Source: Cladosporium sp. IMV 00045
Lineage: Eukaryota > Ascomycota > Dothideomycetes > Cladosporiales > Cladosporiaceae
Reading direction: 5' to 3'
NCBI GenBank assembly: GCA_001931905.2
Contig: MSJI02000850.1
Span: 1-64,000 of the forward strand
Length of the DNA stretch: 64,000 bases
This document shows, piece after piece, positions 52,956 to 62,447 of the stretch (positions are counted from its first letter, which is position 1; every line of letters begins with the position of its first letter). The translations under genes were made by a program, and so were the position numbers. The notes below the pieces were generated by a model that saw only the letters and a list, made by a program, of their open reading frames with translations, did not search any database and was not told where the DNA came from.

Positions 52956-55900
52956 ATGTCTGCCCCGCCGGATGAACAACCTGGCTACTTGTCTTCGCTG
53001 TCGAAGCTCTCGCCATGGACCCGCAGCCCGGCTGTTCCACCGAGCAAAGGCAAAGATGGCGAGCCGGATTCGACGCCTTTACTGCAGCAGCAGAAAGGTG
53101 CTGACCATAGGGTTCTTGGTACACGACATAAGCTAAGCCAAAGGAAGTACCCATCAGACTGCCCGCCCATGAGAGTACAATGGTTTCATGCCGTGGATGT
53201 CCCCAAGAGGAGACCGAATCCAGCCGGTGAGAGGAAAGGGGAGGATAAGAAGCCGGCTGCTCCGAAGAAATATGCAGCTTTCTCGAAGACGGATTCGAAG
53301 GCCATCGAAGCGGCATTTCAAAAGCTAGGAGACGAAGAGCATGCCGTGGAAGTGGGAAGGAAAGAGTTGAGCGAGGGCATCGACGCTCGACGATCGAAGC
53401 CACACAACAAGCCTAGCATGAGTGGGAAGGAGGACCAAAATGCGAGTGAGGTCAAGGTACCCGTCAACGAGGACTATCTCTTCGATGTCGATGTCGAGGC
53501 ACGGGAGCTTGGCCCTGCATATTGGTTGGGTCCAGTATATGACGTCCGACGTGGAACCTGGTTCTACCAAGAAGGCGCCGTACAGAGACCGTGCGATGAG
53601 AATCTGGCGGCTCAGCTGGAAGAAGGATACTTGAAAGTCAAAGCATGGCGCTTCATGTCAACGAACGAAGCTAAGCAACAAAAGCAGCGTTCTGTCTCCC
53701 AGCCAAGAACGCGACCAACATCATGGCCTGCAGGAGAGGAGCCCGGTAAAGGCTCTTCGATGAAGGCTGCCGTATCGGGTTCGTTGAGCCAGAAGAACAG
53801 CGACCCAGATCTTCGTGTGGAAGCGTCTACAAAAGCCGCAGAAGGCGCGGAAAGCACTTCAAGCCAGCCAAACAACACGTATCGCTTGTTTGGAGCACAC
53901 ATGAGCTCTGTTGTCACATACCAAGACGCCAACACTGCATGGCTTCTGACTGACGACTTCATGTCACGGATGAACTACACCATGTACCAACGATTCGCGG
54001 GAGGTGGATTCTATGCGGGCGTGAAGATGACAAGAGGCTATGTGTCCACTGAGAAGAAACCGGATGCTAAAGATGAGAAAACGACAAATGCATCCAAGAA
54101 TTCTCCTGGTCAAGAGAGCCAAAACAAGAGCAAAGGAGACGAAGCAGCTGCACAGGGTGATGATGACGCAGAAGAGCCCATGGATGCACGTCGTCGAACG
54201 CTGGAGCGGCAGGTCAGCTACCTGCTCGAGGATACCCAGGATCCAGCCAAGCAAGACGAAGACCGGCGTCGACGAGACGAGCGCGAGATCGAAGACGACT
54301 ACAAAGAACAAGATGGCGATGAGCAGGGGCGTGAAATTGAGCACCTCATCCTTGTGACGCATGGCATTGGCCAACGACTTGGTCTGCGCTTGGACAGTGT
54401 GAACTTCGTCCACGATGTCAATACTCTTCGCAAGACCCTCAAAGCTGTATACGCCGAGTCGCCTGATTTGCGCGCTCTGAATGCAGAGCTCGATAACCAC
54501 GCAAAGTCAAACTGTCGAGTACAAGTATTGCCAATCTGCTGGCGGCACCTACTCGATTTCCCGAAGCACAGTCTAAAGCAGAACCGCGCGGAGCACGACC
54601 TTGGCGACTCAGGCTTCGGAGACGACGACCAGTACCCAAGCCTGAACGACATCACCGTCGAGGGAGTTCCAGCTGTGCGAAATCTCATTACCGACCTGGC
54701 ATTGGATATTTTGCTCTACCAATCGCCAGCTTACAAGGACCACATCTCTCGCATCGTGCTCGAAGAGTGCAACCGCATATACCACCTCTTCATGCAGAGG
54801 AACCCCACATTCAACGGCAAAGTCAGTATGATCGGTCATTCACTCGGTTCAGCCATCATGTTCGATCTCCTCTGCAGGCAAGGCCGCAAAGACGCACATC
54901 CGCGCAGAGACAAGCATCCCATGAAACTCGACTTCGAAGTTGAGGACTTCTATGCACTCGGATCACCGATTGGTCTCTTCCAAATGCTCCAAGGTCGAAA
55001 CATCATCGGGCGTGAGCCCGTCAATCGATCACGCAACACCAGTGCCACTATGGACGATCCTATGCTAGACTCTCCTGCTCTTGGAGGAGGCGGCAAGCGC
55101 CCTACGCCCGACATCGACGAGTTGACGGGAGAAATGCCTGTGTCAAGTCCGAAATGCGCTCAAGTCTTCAACATCTTCCATCCAACTGATCCGATCAGCT
55201 ATCGGATGGAACCGCTCATCTCTCCGATGATGTCGACTCTCAAGCCACAACCGTTGCCATACACCAAGCGCGGCATTTTCGGCGCACCAGTCGGACAAGG
55301 CCTGACAGGCATCAGCAACCGCGTGGGACAGAGCGTGAGCAGTCTTTGGTCAAGCATGAGTTCAGGCCTAGCCTCTTCCCTCCTCACCCGAGGCCTAGGC
55401 TACACTGGAGACGAGCCTACCAGACCATCCAATTCAGCCAATGACAAGGGTAAGAGCTCTGCGCCCCTCAGCATGGGCGCCGGCACAAACGGCACCGCTG
55501 GCGTACTCCCTGGCCAAACAGCCGCTCCTTTACCCGCCGAAGGCACGAAGATCACCAAAGTAGACGAGGAAAAACAGGCAAAACTCGCCTCCGATGCGCT
55601 CGCAGCAGGCGAGAAAGGCCAACACCCGCCCACTCTCATCGACCAAGAACTCGAGACCCTCTACGCCGGATATGAGAAGCAGCGCAAGAGCGTCTCTGAA
55701 GCACATGCCCGCGACTCGCCGCAAACAAACCCCGACGAACTGCACGAGGCTGAGGAGAGGGGCAAGAAGTTGCGCAAAGAAGAAGCCAAGGTCAGGCGTC
55801 TGAATTCTAATGGTCGTGTGGATTATGCCATTCAGGAAGGTGCTTTCGACATCAACTTGCTGGCGGCGATTGCCAGCCATCTGAGTTACTGGGCAGATGA

Positions 55901-55982
55901 AGACGTGGGCCATTTCATGATCAGCCAGTTGTTGAGTAGGCATAGAGTCGTTACGCGGAAGGGGTCGGATAGATCGCAGTGA
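52956..55982 (+). CDS. DDHD-domain phospholipase (PA-PLA1 family, yeast Ddl1-like)
   Basis: Intracellular lipase of the phosphatidic-acid-preferring PLA1 family. The chosen ATG at 52956 begins MSAPPDEQPGYLSSLSKLS, which I recall as a typical start for ascomycete homologues, and gives 1,008 residues. Order: a substrate-side N-terminal domain with VQWFHAVDVPKRRPN, LGPAYWLGPVYDVRRGTWFYQEG and QLEEGYLKVKAWR; a long charged insert; a lipase region with ILVTHGIGQRLGLRLDS and the nucleophile elbow SMIGHSLGSAIMFDLL; and the DDHD domain with FYALGSPIGLFQMLQG, QVFNIFHPTDPISYRMEPL and, at the end, DYAIQEGAFDINLLAAIASHLSYWADEDVGHF. Membrane association and a mitochondrial lipid role are known for yeast Ddl1. 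The extended linkers are Lys/Glu-rich and disordered. Confidence 0.92.
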   Translation: MSAPPDEQPGYLSSLSKLSPWTRSPAVPPSKGKDGEPDSTPLLQQQKGADHRVLGTRHKLSQRKYPSDCPPMRVQWFHAVDVPKRRPNPAGERKGEDKKPAAPKKYAAFSKTDSKAIEAAFQKLGDEEHAVEVGRKELSEGIDARRSKPHNKPSMSGKEDQNASEVKVPVNEDYLFDVDVEARELGPAYWLGPVYDVRRGTWFYQEGAVQRPCDENLAAQLEEGYLKVKAWRFMSTNEAKQQKQRSVSQPRTRPTSWPAGEEPGKGSSMKAAVSGSLSQKNSDPDLRVEASTKAAEGAESTSSQPNNTYRLFGAHMSSVVTYQDANTAWLLTDDFMSRMNYTMYQRFAGGGFYAGVKMTRGYVSTEKKPDAKDEKTTNASKNSPGQESQNKSKGDEAAAQGDDDAEEPMDARRRTLERQVSYLLEDTQDPAKQDEDRRRRDEREIEDDYKEQDGDEQGREIEHLILVTHGIGQRLGLRLDSVNFVHDVNTLRKTLKAVYAESPDLRALNAELDNHAKSNCRVQVLPICWRHLLDFPKHSLKQNRAEHDLGDSGFGDDDQYPSLNDITVEGVPAVRNLITDLALDILLYQSPAYKDHISRIVLEECNRIYHLFMQRNPTFNGKVSMIGHSLGSAIMFDLLCRQGRKDAHPRRDKHPMKLDFEVEDFYALGSPIGLFQMLQGRNIIGREPVNRSRNTSATMDDPMLDSPALGGGGKRPTPDIDELTGEMPVSSPKCAQVFNIFHPTDPISYRMEPLISPMMSTLKPQPLPYTKRGIFGAPVGQGLTGISNRVGQSVSSLWSSMSSGLASSLLTRGLGYTGDEPTRPSNSANDKGKSSAPLSMGAGTNGTAGVLPGQTAAPLPAEGTKITKVDEEKQAKLASDALAAGEKGQHPPTLIDQELETLYAGYEKQRKSVSEAHARDSPQTNPDELHEAEERGKKLRKEEAKVRRLNSNGRVDYAIQEGAFDINLLAAIASHLSYWADEDVGHFMISQLLSRHRVVTRKGSDRSQ

Positions 55983-56141
55983 GCGGAATAATGAGAGTTT
56001 GCAATTCGGGACTGTCCAGTTCTCCAGAACAGCACGTTGCACCTTGTAATAGCTCCATCGGGTATCATCTCTAAACACAATCCCAAGACATGCCAAACCT
56101 CAATTTTTCAACAAAATCAACATCACCCTCCTCGTAACCTC

Positions 56142-56963
56142 CTAACAAGCCAACCTCCCATTCCCAATCCATCCGTTCCACACAACCCCACTCTCCTGCT
56201 GCGCCACATCCTCCGCCGTCCGTCCCGCCGCATCCCTCAAACTCCTAATATCCACCAACCCGCTCTGATCCTCCCTCATGACACCAATCGCCGCCGCCTC
56301 CTGAAACACCAGCGGCGGGAACTCCATCTCAGGATACTCGCTGGCGAGCAACAAGAGCAACCACGCAACTTCCCTGTGTCCGTTCGCGGCCGCGGCGTGC
56401 AGACCCGATTCCATCCCGCCTAGGGGATCTTGGTAGCGCAGGATTTGCGCGGGGGGTTTGCTCGGGCCGGAGAGCGGGTTGCTGCCGTCGTTCATGGCGT
56501 CGTCGCCGTCTTCGTCCGAATCGTCGGAGTCATCGTCGGGTGCTTGCAGCAGGTCGACGATCGCTTTGTGGTCGCCTTCGCGGCAGAATTCGAGGAAGGC
56601 CCGGCTCTTGCGCTCTTCGGGGTAGGCGCGCAGGTAGCTTTCTTCTTGCAGGATGGGGAAGATGTCGATGTTTTGCTGCAGGCCGCCTTCGTTGTTGAGG
56701 TTCACCAGGATTTGCGGCTGGGGAGCGTTTGTGGAGGAAGAGGAGGAGGCGGGCTGCGTGGTGATGTCGGCGTTGCAGGCGGGGCATTTGGAGATTTCGT
56801 ACGTGTCCAGCAGGCATTCCCAGTGGAAGTGGTCGTGGCAGGGGAGTTCGACGTCGTCCGGCACGGTGGCGGAGGGGGAGGAGGGGTTGAGGGACATCTC
56901 TTCATTGTCGGAGTCGTCGATCTCGTGCGTGAGGGGGTTTTGGCATTTGGCGCAGGCGGACAT
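56142..56963 (-). CDS. RING-like zinc-binding and ankyrin-repeat protein
   Basis: 273 residues, one exon. The N-terminus has a compact zinc-ligand pattern: CAKCQNPL, then ELPCHDHFHWECLLD and SKCPACNADI, i.e. a RING-H2-like cross-brace with a Ser/Asp-rich insert between the first and second pairs. The C-terminal half holds one or two ankyrin-like units (SRAFLEFCREGDHKAIVDLL, SGLHAAAANGHREVAWLLLLLASEY) split by an acidic linker, and closes with DAAGRTAEDVAQQ, another ankyrin-type turn. It may be a ubiquitin ligase, but that is inference. I recall it as a conserved unnamed protein in Pezizomycotina. It converges on the DDHD phospholipase with 159 bp between stops. Confidence 0.8.
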   Translation of the reverse strand: MSACAKCQNPLTHEIDDSDNEEMSLNPSSPSATVPDDVELPCHDHFHWECLLDTYEISKCPACNADITTQPASSSSSTNAPQPQILVNLNNEGGLQQNIDIFPILQEESYLRAYPEERKSRAFLEFCREGDHKAIVDLLQAPDDDSDDSDEDGDDAMNDGSNPLSGPSKPPAQILRYQDPLGGMESGLHAAAANGHREVAWLLLLLASEYPEMEFPPLVFQEAAAIGVMREDQSGLVDIRSLRDAAGRTAEDVAQQESGVVWNGWIGNGRLAC

Positions 56964-57399
56964 GGTGGATTGACTGGTGGGAGGTGTGATGTGTTTGTTG
57001 TAGTATGTGAATCATAAGATATTGAAGTGAAATAACGAAACAGAAGAGAAACCACTACTACCCCTCTATTCGCAGTGCACGCTCCATGCTGCAAGTGAAT
57101 TGTGATTTTCAAGACATGACGTCCCCCAAAAAAAAGCTCTTATCGATAAGATCCAGCACGGGTCATGTGTTCGGCTGTTGCCTCGCAAGACAGCGCCGCC
57201 GCCTCTAGCTCCAATCTCTGTGTTTACCCTACCTGCTCTTCTCTGTCGCTTGCTGCTGAAACCTGCCTCCAAGACATCACCACCACCATCACTTGGATCA
57301 CAAATCGCCCGTCGCCCTATATCTGCACCATTTCTTCCGGGCCATGCGGAACTGATCTTCATCCAACCATCGCTCAGACACAACCCAACCATCGCCACA
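56964..57399. other. Divergent promoter region RING-like/SRC1
   Basis: 436 bp. The SRC1 frame is open upstream of its ATG from 57178 but starts with a non-AUG codon and has leader-like composition. No site assigned. Confidence 0.5.
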
Positions 57400-59600
57400 A
57401 TGGAAGACCAGGCCTACCTTGAGCCTGATTTCGACCCGACCTCTCTTACCGTCCCACGTCTTCGCTCCATCCTCGTCGCCCACGGTGTTGACTACCCAGC
57501 ATCTTCCAAGAAATCACAACTAGTCGACATTTTCAATGAGAACGTCCTCCCTCAAGCTCGCCGCTTGCGCGCTGCGAATGCGCGCGTGAAGCGGACCAGT
57601 CGCGGCATCGAAAACATCCCATCGCAGACTTCCAGCATGACGGACGATGAGGAGGAAGATGCGCCCGCACCTCCGCGCAGTGCTCTGAGATCTACGAGGA
57701 GGTCCACCAGGGCTAGGACTGAGGAGACGCAGGAGGTTGAGCCGCCCGCCAGGAGCGCCCGGCATACAACTGCGCCGCCGCAGGGCCAAGGTGTCACCCC
57801 GAGGCGAGTTTCGTCAAAACACGCGCGTCCGTTGGATCCTGTTGAGGAGCCTGAGCCTAAGCGGCCGGCGAGCAGGAAGTCTTACGGTGATGTTGCGACG
57901 CCGGTTGCGAAGAAGAGTAGCCACAGGAACGATGAAGGTAGCCCATTCTCCAATCAGAACGTCTTCCAGTCTGGTGGCTCGCCGCCAGCACCTCGCACGA
58001 CTGAACGCAGACGAACGACATACGGCAGCGCTCGACCGGTCTCCCGCACTCGCAGCCGTGAAGCCCGTCGTAGAACGGAAGAACACCGCCCTCTGCGCGA
58101 TCAGACTGATGGCGTTGTTGTCCCGACCAGGAAGACATTCGAAGTTCCCGTCTCGCGTGCAGCGAAGGTTGAGCCGCAAGATGAGATCGAGCCGGATGAG
58201 GAGTTCACAGCTGAGGAGCATAATGAATTGGTTCAAGCCCAGCAAACCGGAGATGTCGTACCTGTACGTCGCAAGTCGAGGAAATCCAGAAGCCATGCCG
58301 CGACTGTCGGGCCGCTGGCAATCTTCACTGCTGTCCTCGGTGGATTCGCTACCCTTTATCGACAGGAAAAGCTGCAGGTGGGCTATTGCGGTGTTGGCTA
58401 CCCGAGCACGGAGATCGCTGGCACGCAGATTCCAGAGTGGGCAGACATTGCTCGCCCAGCCTGTGAGCCTTGCCCGCCTCACGCATACTGCCACGAGAAC
58501 CTCCAAACCGACTGCGAGGCCGGGTTCGTCTTGACTCCTCACCCCTTGTCGCTTGGTGGCGCCATCCCACTACCTCCCAGTTGCGAGCCCGACAGTGCTC
58601 GCGAGAGAAAAGTTCAGGCCGTCAAGTCCCGTGCGATCGAAGAGTTGCGCGTCAAGAACGCCGACTACGAATGCGGATCCTCAACACAAGCAGAGGTCAA
58701 AGAACCCGAGCTGAAGAAGACCATAAGCTCGATGATCCCTAAGAAGAAGATGTCCAACGAAGAATTCGAAGACCTCTGGGCCAGCGCCCTGGGCGAGATC
58801 GAAAACGCTGACGAAATCGCCGGCTCATACAGGTAAGCCTTGACCCCAAGCCCATCCTCACCATCTCCCCATCCCCTCCCCCAAAACCACTCTCCACCTC
58901 AAATAAAACTCGAACAAGAAAACCCAACATTGACCCAACTCGAAACTAACAGCGCCTCCTCCCCACCAGCTCCAGCGGCCTCCTCCTCCGCTCCACCAGC
59001 CTCGCCAAGCTCCCCCTCAGCTGCGCCGTCCGAAGATCCCTTCGCGAAACGCTTAGACAGTATCTTCAACATCTTGTGATCGTCTTCCTCCTGACCTCCT
59101 CCGCCCTCTACACCCGCCACCGCATCACCACCTCCCGCTCCACGGAGTCCCAAGCGAAACAACTCGCCGCCCTCGCCCTGCGCAAGCTCAGCGAGCAGGC
59201 AGCGCTGCACGCTGCCGATCCCGCGGTGTGGAGCGAGAATTACGTGAGCGTGGCGCAGTTGCGCGATGATGTTCTGAGGGATGAATTCAGCGCTGCGAGG
59301 CGCAAGGCGCTATGGGACAAAGTGCAGAAGAAAGTCGAGGCGAATTCGAACGTGCGGCCGATGGTCAGGGAGGGCAGGACGGGGGATGTGGGTAGGGTGT
59401 GGGAGTGGGTTGGCGCCGTGGGGCAGATTGACGGTTCGCCGTTCAAGGCGGACAAGGGAGAGGGGAGGAGACTTACCGGTGGCGGGCCGGGGTTTCGTGA
59501 CAGTCTTGGCCTGGCGGGGGAGAGGATGCTGGAGCCGGGGAATGCGGAGAGGGGTGGAGGGGAGGCGAGCAGGTGGAAGGAGGAGGGGGCTTATTATTGA
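57400..59600 (+). CDS. SRC1: Inner nuclear membrane protein SRC1/HEH1 (LEM-like, MAN1/Src1 C-terminal domain)
   Basis: Integral inner nuclear membrane protein that tethers chromatin and helps nuclear pore quality control. Exon 1 is 57400-58832, the intron 58833-58969 (137 nt, GTAAGC, branch CTAAC), exon 2 58970-59600; 687 residues. An N-terminal HeH/LEM-like motif (about 8-50: DPTSLTVPRLRSILVAHGVD, SSKKSQLVDIFNENVLPQ) precedes a Ser/Arg-rich, basic nuclear region. The first membrane span is near residues 300-325 (VGPLAIFTAVLGGFATLY). The lumenal domain has paired Cys (VGYCGVG, CEPCPPHAYCHENLQTDCEAGF). The second span (about 510-530, HLVIVFLLTSSALYT) lies after the intron, followed by the MAN1-Src1 C-terminal domain (VSVAQLRDDVLRDEFSAARR, WDKVQKKVEANSNVR, RVWEWVGAVG). 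The acceptor at 58968-58969 restores this frame; another AG at 58951-58952 would end the protein early. Start ATG is in CACAATGG. Confidence 0.93.
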
Positions 59601-60249
59601 GCGTGCCCTTGCGAATTTGGATGATTTCGTTTTTCGTTTTTCGTTCTTTCTTTTTTCCCCCTGTCTTGCTTTTGGTTTTTGCCAGAGGGAAACATCTAAT
59701 CTGCGCAAGCTCGGAAATTTGCCGTTTGGATTAATGATGGGAAAGCAAGGGAAGTGGCGTGGTACTTGTACGCGTTCGGTGTGGATGGAAGCCGCTTTTT
59801 TTGATTTTAATGATACCACTGATGGGATAAGAATGAGATTTAATTGTCTGTGCTTCCATCACCTAGCTTGCTTCCTTGGTTTTCACGCCACTGCTTGATG
59901 AAATCGCGTTTGTCTTTATTGAGAATCTTGTAAAACACTAGGAGAGCAAACATTCATGACAAGTGGGAAAGCGAGGCGTGGATACAACGTGTTTGACCGA
60001 CTTTGTGCTTTGCTTCATTTACTTATTATTCATACAATGATTTCTGACGGGGCACGGCAACAAACAACCAGGCCTCGAACCTCATGCGTCGCTCAGCCAA
60101 GGCAAGGCCTGGACAATTGGCGTGATGCTGATTGTTTCAAACAGCCGATTACTTAAGCTTCTGAGGAAGCAGACTGCGCTCGTCTTATCCAAAGAAAGCT
60201 TTGGGGAACCGCTCTCGCGCAGACGGGGAGCTTTATCGCGATCAACTTT
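59601..60249. other. Convergent intergenic region SRC1/AOS1
   Basis: 649 bp of 3' UTR sequence with T-runs. Nothing else seen. Confidence 0.6.
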
Positions 60250-61774
60250 CTAAGCTTGAGGTTGCTGGGGAGGCTGCCCTGGCGGCTGCTGTTGAGGCTG
60301 ACCCTGCTGCTGCTGTTCCAGACCAGACGCTCCAACACCATTGACACCCACATTCGCGAAACCCTCCATGCCCGCCGTGCCGTTCATAGCGCCCATGTCC
60401 ATCCCCTGCTCGGGAAGACCCAACCCCTGGCCCGCGCCGCCGTTGAGATTCATCTCAGAGCCCATGACGGGATCCTGCGGCGGCATGCCCGCCATGCCGC
60501 CGTTCAAGTCAGCACCCGCCGCAGCAGCAGCGGCGAGGGCTACCTCAGGCGGCGGGCTGTAGAGGCAGTAGATGGGGCCCTGTAAATTCTCGCCGTCGAA
60601 GAGGGCGAAGTTCTGGATGGGCTGCTCGCGCTTGCCGAGCACGTTGATGACGTCCTCGGCCAAGCGGCCGCCGACGAACGCGGCCGTGGTGATGATCTCG
60701 GCGCCGATGTTCTGCAGGAAGGAGCGCAGGAATTCGGACTTGAGAGTTTCGGGCGGCAGCTGCAGTTCTCGCGACTTGGTCGTGGCCAGAGAGGTGAAGT
60801 TGGTGAGGTCCTGGGCCGTGTGGTTGGGCAGGCGGGAGTAGGTGCGTTGGAAGTCGAAGAGGGCGCGCAGGCAGGGGAGGAGGGGGGAGACGTTCTTCAG
60901 CTTGCGGCGGTTGGAGAGGATTTCGGGCGCGAGAGGGGAGGAGTTGCTGAGGATTAGGGGGCAGTAGGTTTCGCGCTTGGTGACGATTTCGGTCGTTTTG
61001 CCGTTGGGTTCCTTTTTCGTGGTGGAGGAGAGGACGACGCGGGTGATTGTCTCGGGGGCGAGGTTGGTAGGGACGTTGGATTTTTCGCGCTCGATGATGA
61101 AGTCGTGCTGGACCAGGTCGGCGAAGATGCAGCCGTACGTGCCGTGCGTGCTGGCGGCGTAGAAAGGTCGGCCTGCGAAACGGGCGGCGGTGTTGATGAT
61201 GCTGAGAGTGTTGAAGTCGTGATCGCAGGCGATGACCACGGAGTAAGGCGTGTAGTGAGTTTGGTCTTTGGCCAGGAGATCCGTGAGGCTGCCGCCTGAG
61301 GCGATGTTCACACGAGGGTTGAGTTCCTGGATGCGTGGGATGGCAGATTCGGCGCGCTGTCGAAAGTGTCAGTGAGAGGTCTTTGATGATTTTCGCCACA
61401 GATCTCGCCACCACACATACCGGTTTGCCGATGTCTTCATCGCGGAGAAAGTAGCCCGCACCAAGATCCTCCTCAGTCACGGGTTCGTCGTCGACAATAG
61501 TGAGGGAGCTGATGCCGGCAAGAGTCAAGTTCTTTGCGATTTCAGTGCCGAGCGCGCGCAGTGAAATCAGAAGAACATGGGCACTGCGGATGCGCTCCTG
61601 GGCCTGCGCACCCCATAGTCTGATTTGTCTATCGTACAGAGCGATCTCGTCGGCGCTGAGTCCAGACGCGGTGACTGTGGTCTCTTCGGCCGCGCCATTG
61701 GTGGTGGCTGGAGGGTTGTTCTCGACGAGGCCAGTGGGTGTGAAGTCGCCGGTGGGCTGCGCTTGTTCTGTCAT
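60250..61774 (-). CDS. AOS1: SUMO-activating enzyme E1 subunit Aos1 with extended C-terminal tail
   Basis: Adenylation-side partner of Uba2 in the heterodimeric SUMO E1, nuclear. Exon 1 is 61774-61421, the intron 61420-61357 (GTATGT...CGACAG), exon 2 61356-60250; 486 residues. The ThiF/E1 fold shows ALYDRQIRLWGAQAQERIRSA, LLISLRALGTEIAKNLTLAGI, LTIVDDEPVTEEDLGAGYFL, and after splicing DIGKPRAESAIPRIQELNP. Further landmarks are VVIACDHDF, FAGRPFYAASTHGTYGCIFADL, PPETLKSEFLRSFLQNIGAEI and AAFVGGRLAEDVINVLGKRE. No catalytic Cys domain, as expected for Aos1. About 80 C-terminal residues form a Gly/Met/Asn-rich then Gln/Pro-rich tail (ending QQQPPGQPPQQPQA) beyond the normal family end, seen as probably disordered. 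Confidence 0.92.
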
Positions 61775-62447
61775 ATTGGCTGGGCTTGGAATAACTTTCT
61801 TTGAGGAATGACAGCGGAAAGCAGGTATTGATGTTGGTGTAAGGATCGTGGTTTGATGCGCGCAATGCAGGTGTCGATGCGTTGGATGATGGCGTGGCGA
61901 AAGCCGAGGGATTTCACCAGCCTCCGGGAGATGCAGTATGTAGGTGGTTTTGGATCAAATCACCTGACGGGGGTGAAACGAAGGGACGTGAAGGAACAAG
62001 GGGATATAATATGTGTCGAGCACGTGAGATATACGACGGTGCCGATCATGTAGGGGTTTGCAGCCCGAGTGCGATAGTCATTATTCTCCCGTAGAATCTG
62101 CCGTCCAAAGTCAAATCACTTTATCGATATCTTGAATGGCGTGGCTTTGTCGCAAAGCGTCGGCGTCATTCGTCATCGCTCACGCATGTGGCCTTCTCTC
62201 TCTCCCACTAGTGAACACTACAGTACACTACATGTACTGGGCTACTGTACTGCGACTCCATCTGAGCACTTCCCCCACCAACATCCACACCCATGCATAC
62301 CTTATGCAGATAGCCTGACAGCAACAACTGCACCTCCCCCATATCCAATGACATCCACACATCCCACCGCTTCATGTCATCCACCTCCCGGATCTGCTCC
62401 ATTCGTTCTTGTCACCCATCCCCCTCGCTGGGCCGACGACATTCACC
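61775..62447. other. Divergent promoter region AOS1/unknown protein
   Basis: 673 bp. Contains TACATGTAC at 62229-62237 flanked by TACAGTAC and TACTGTAC within about 35 bp. No gene recognised. Confidence 0.45.
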
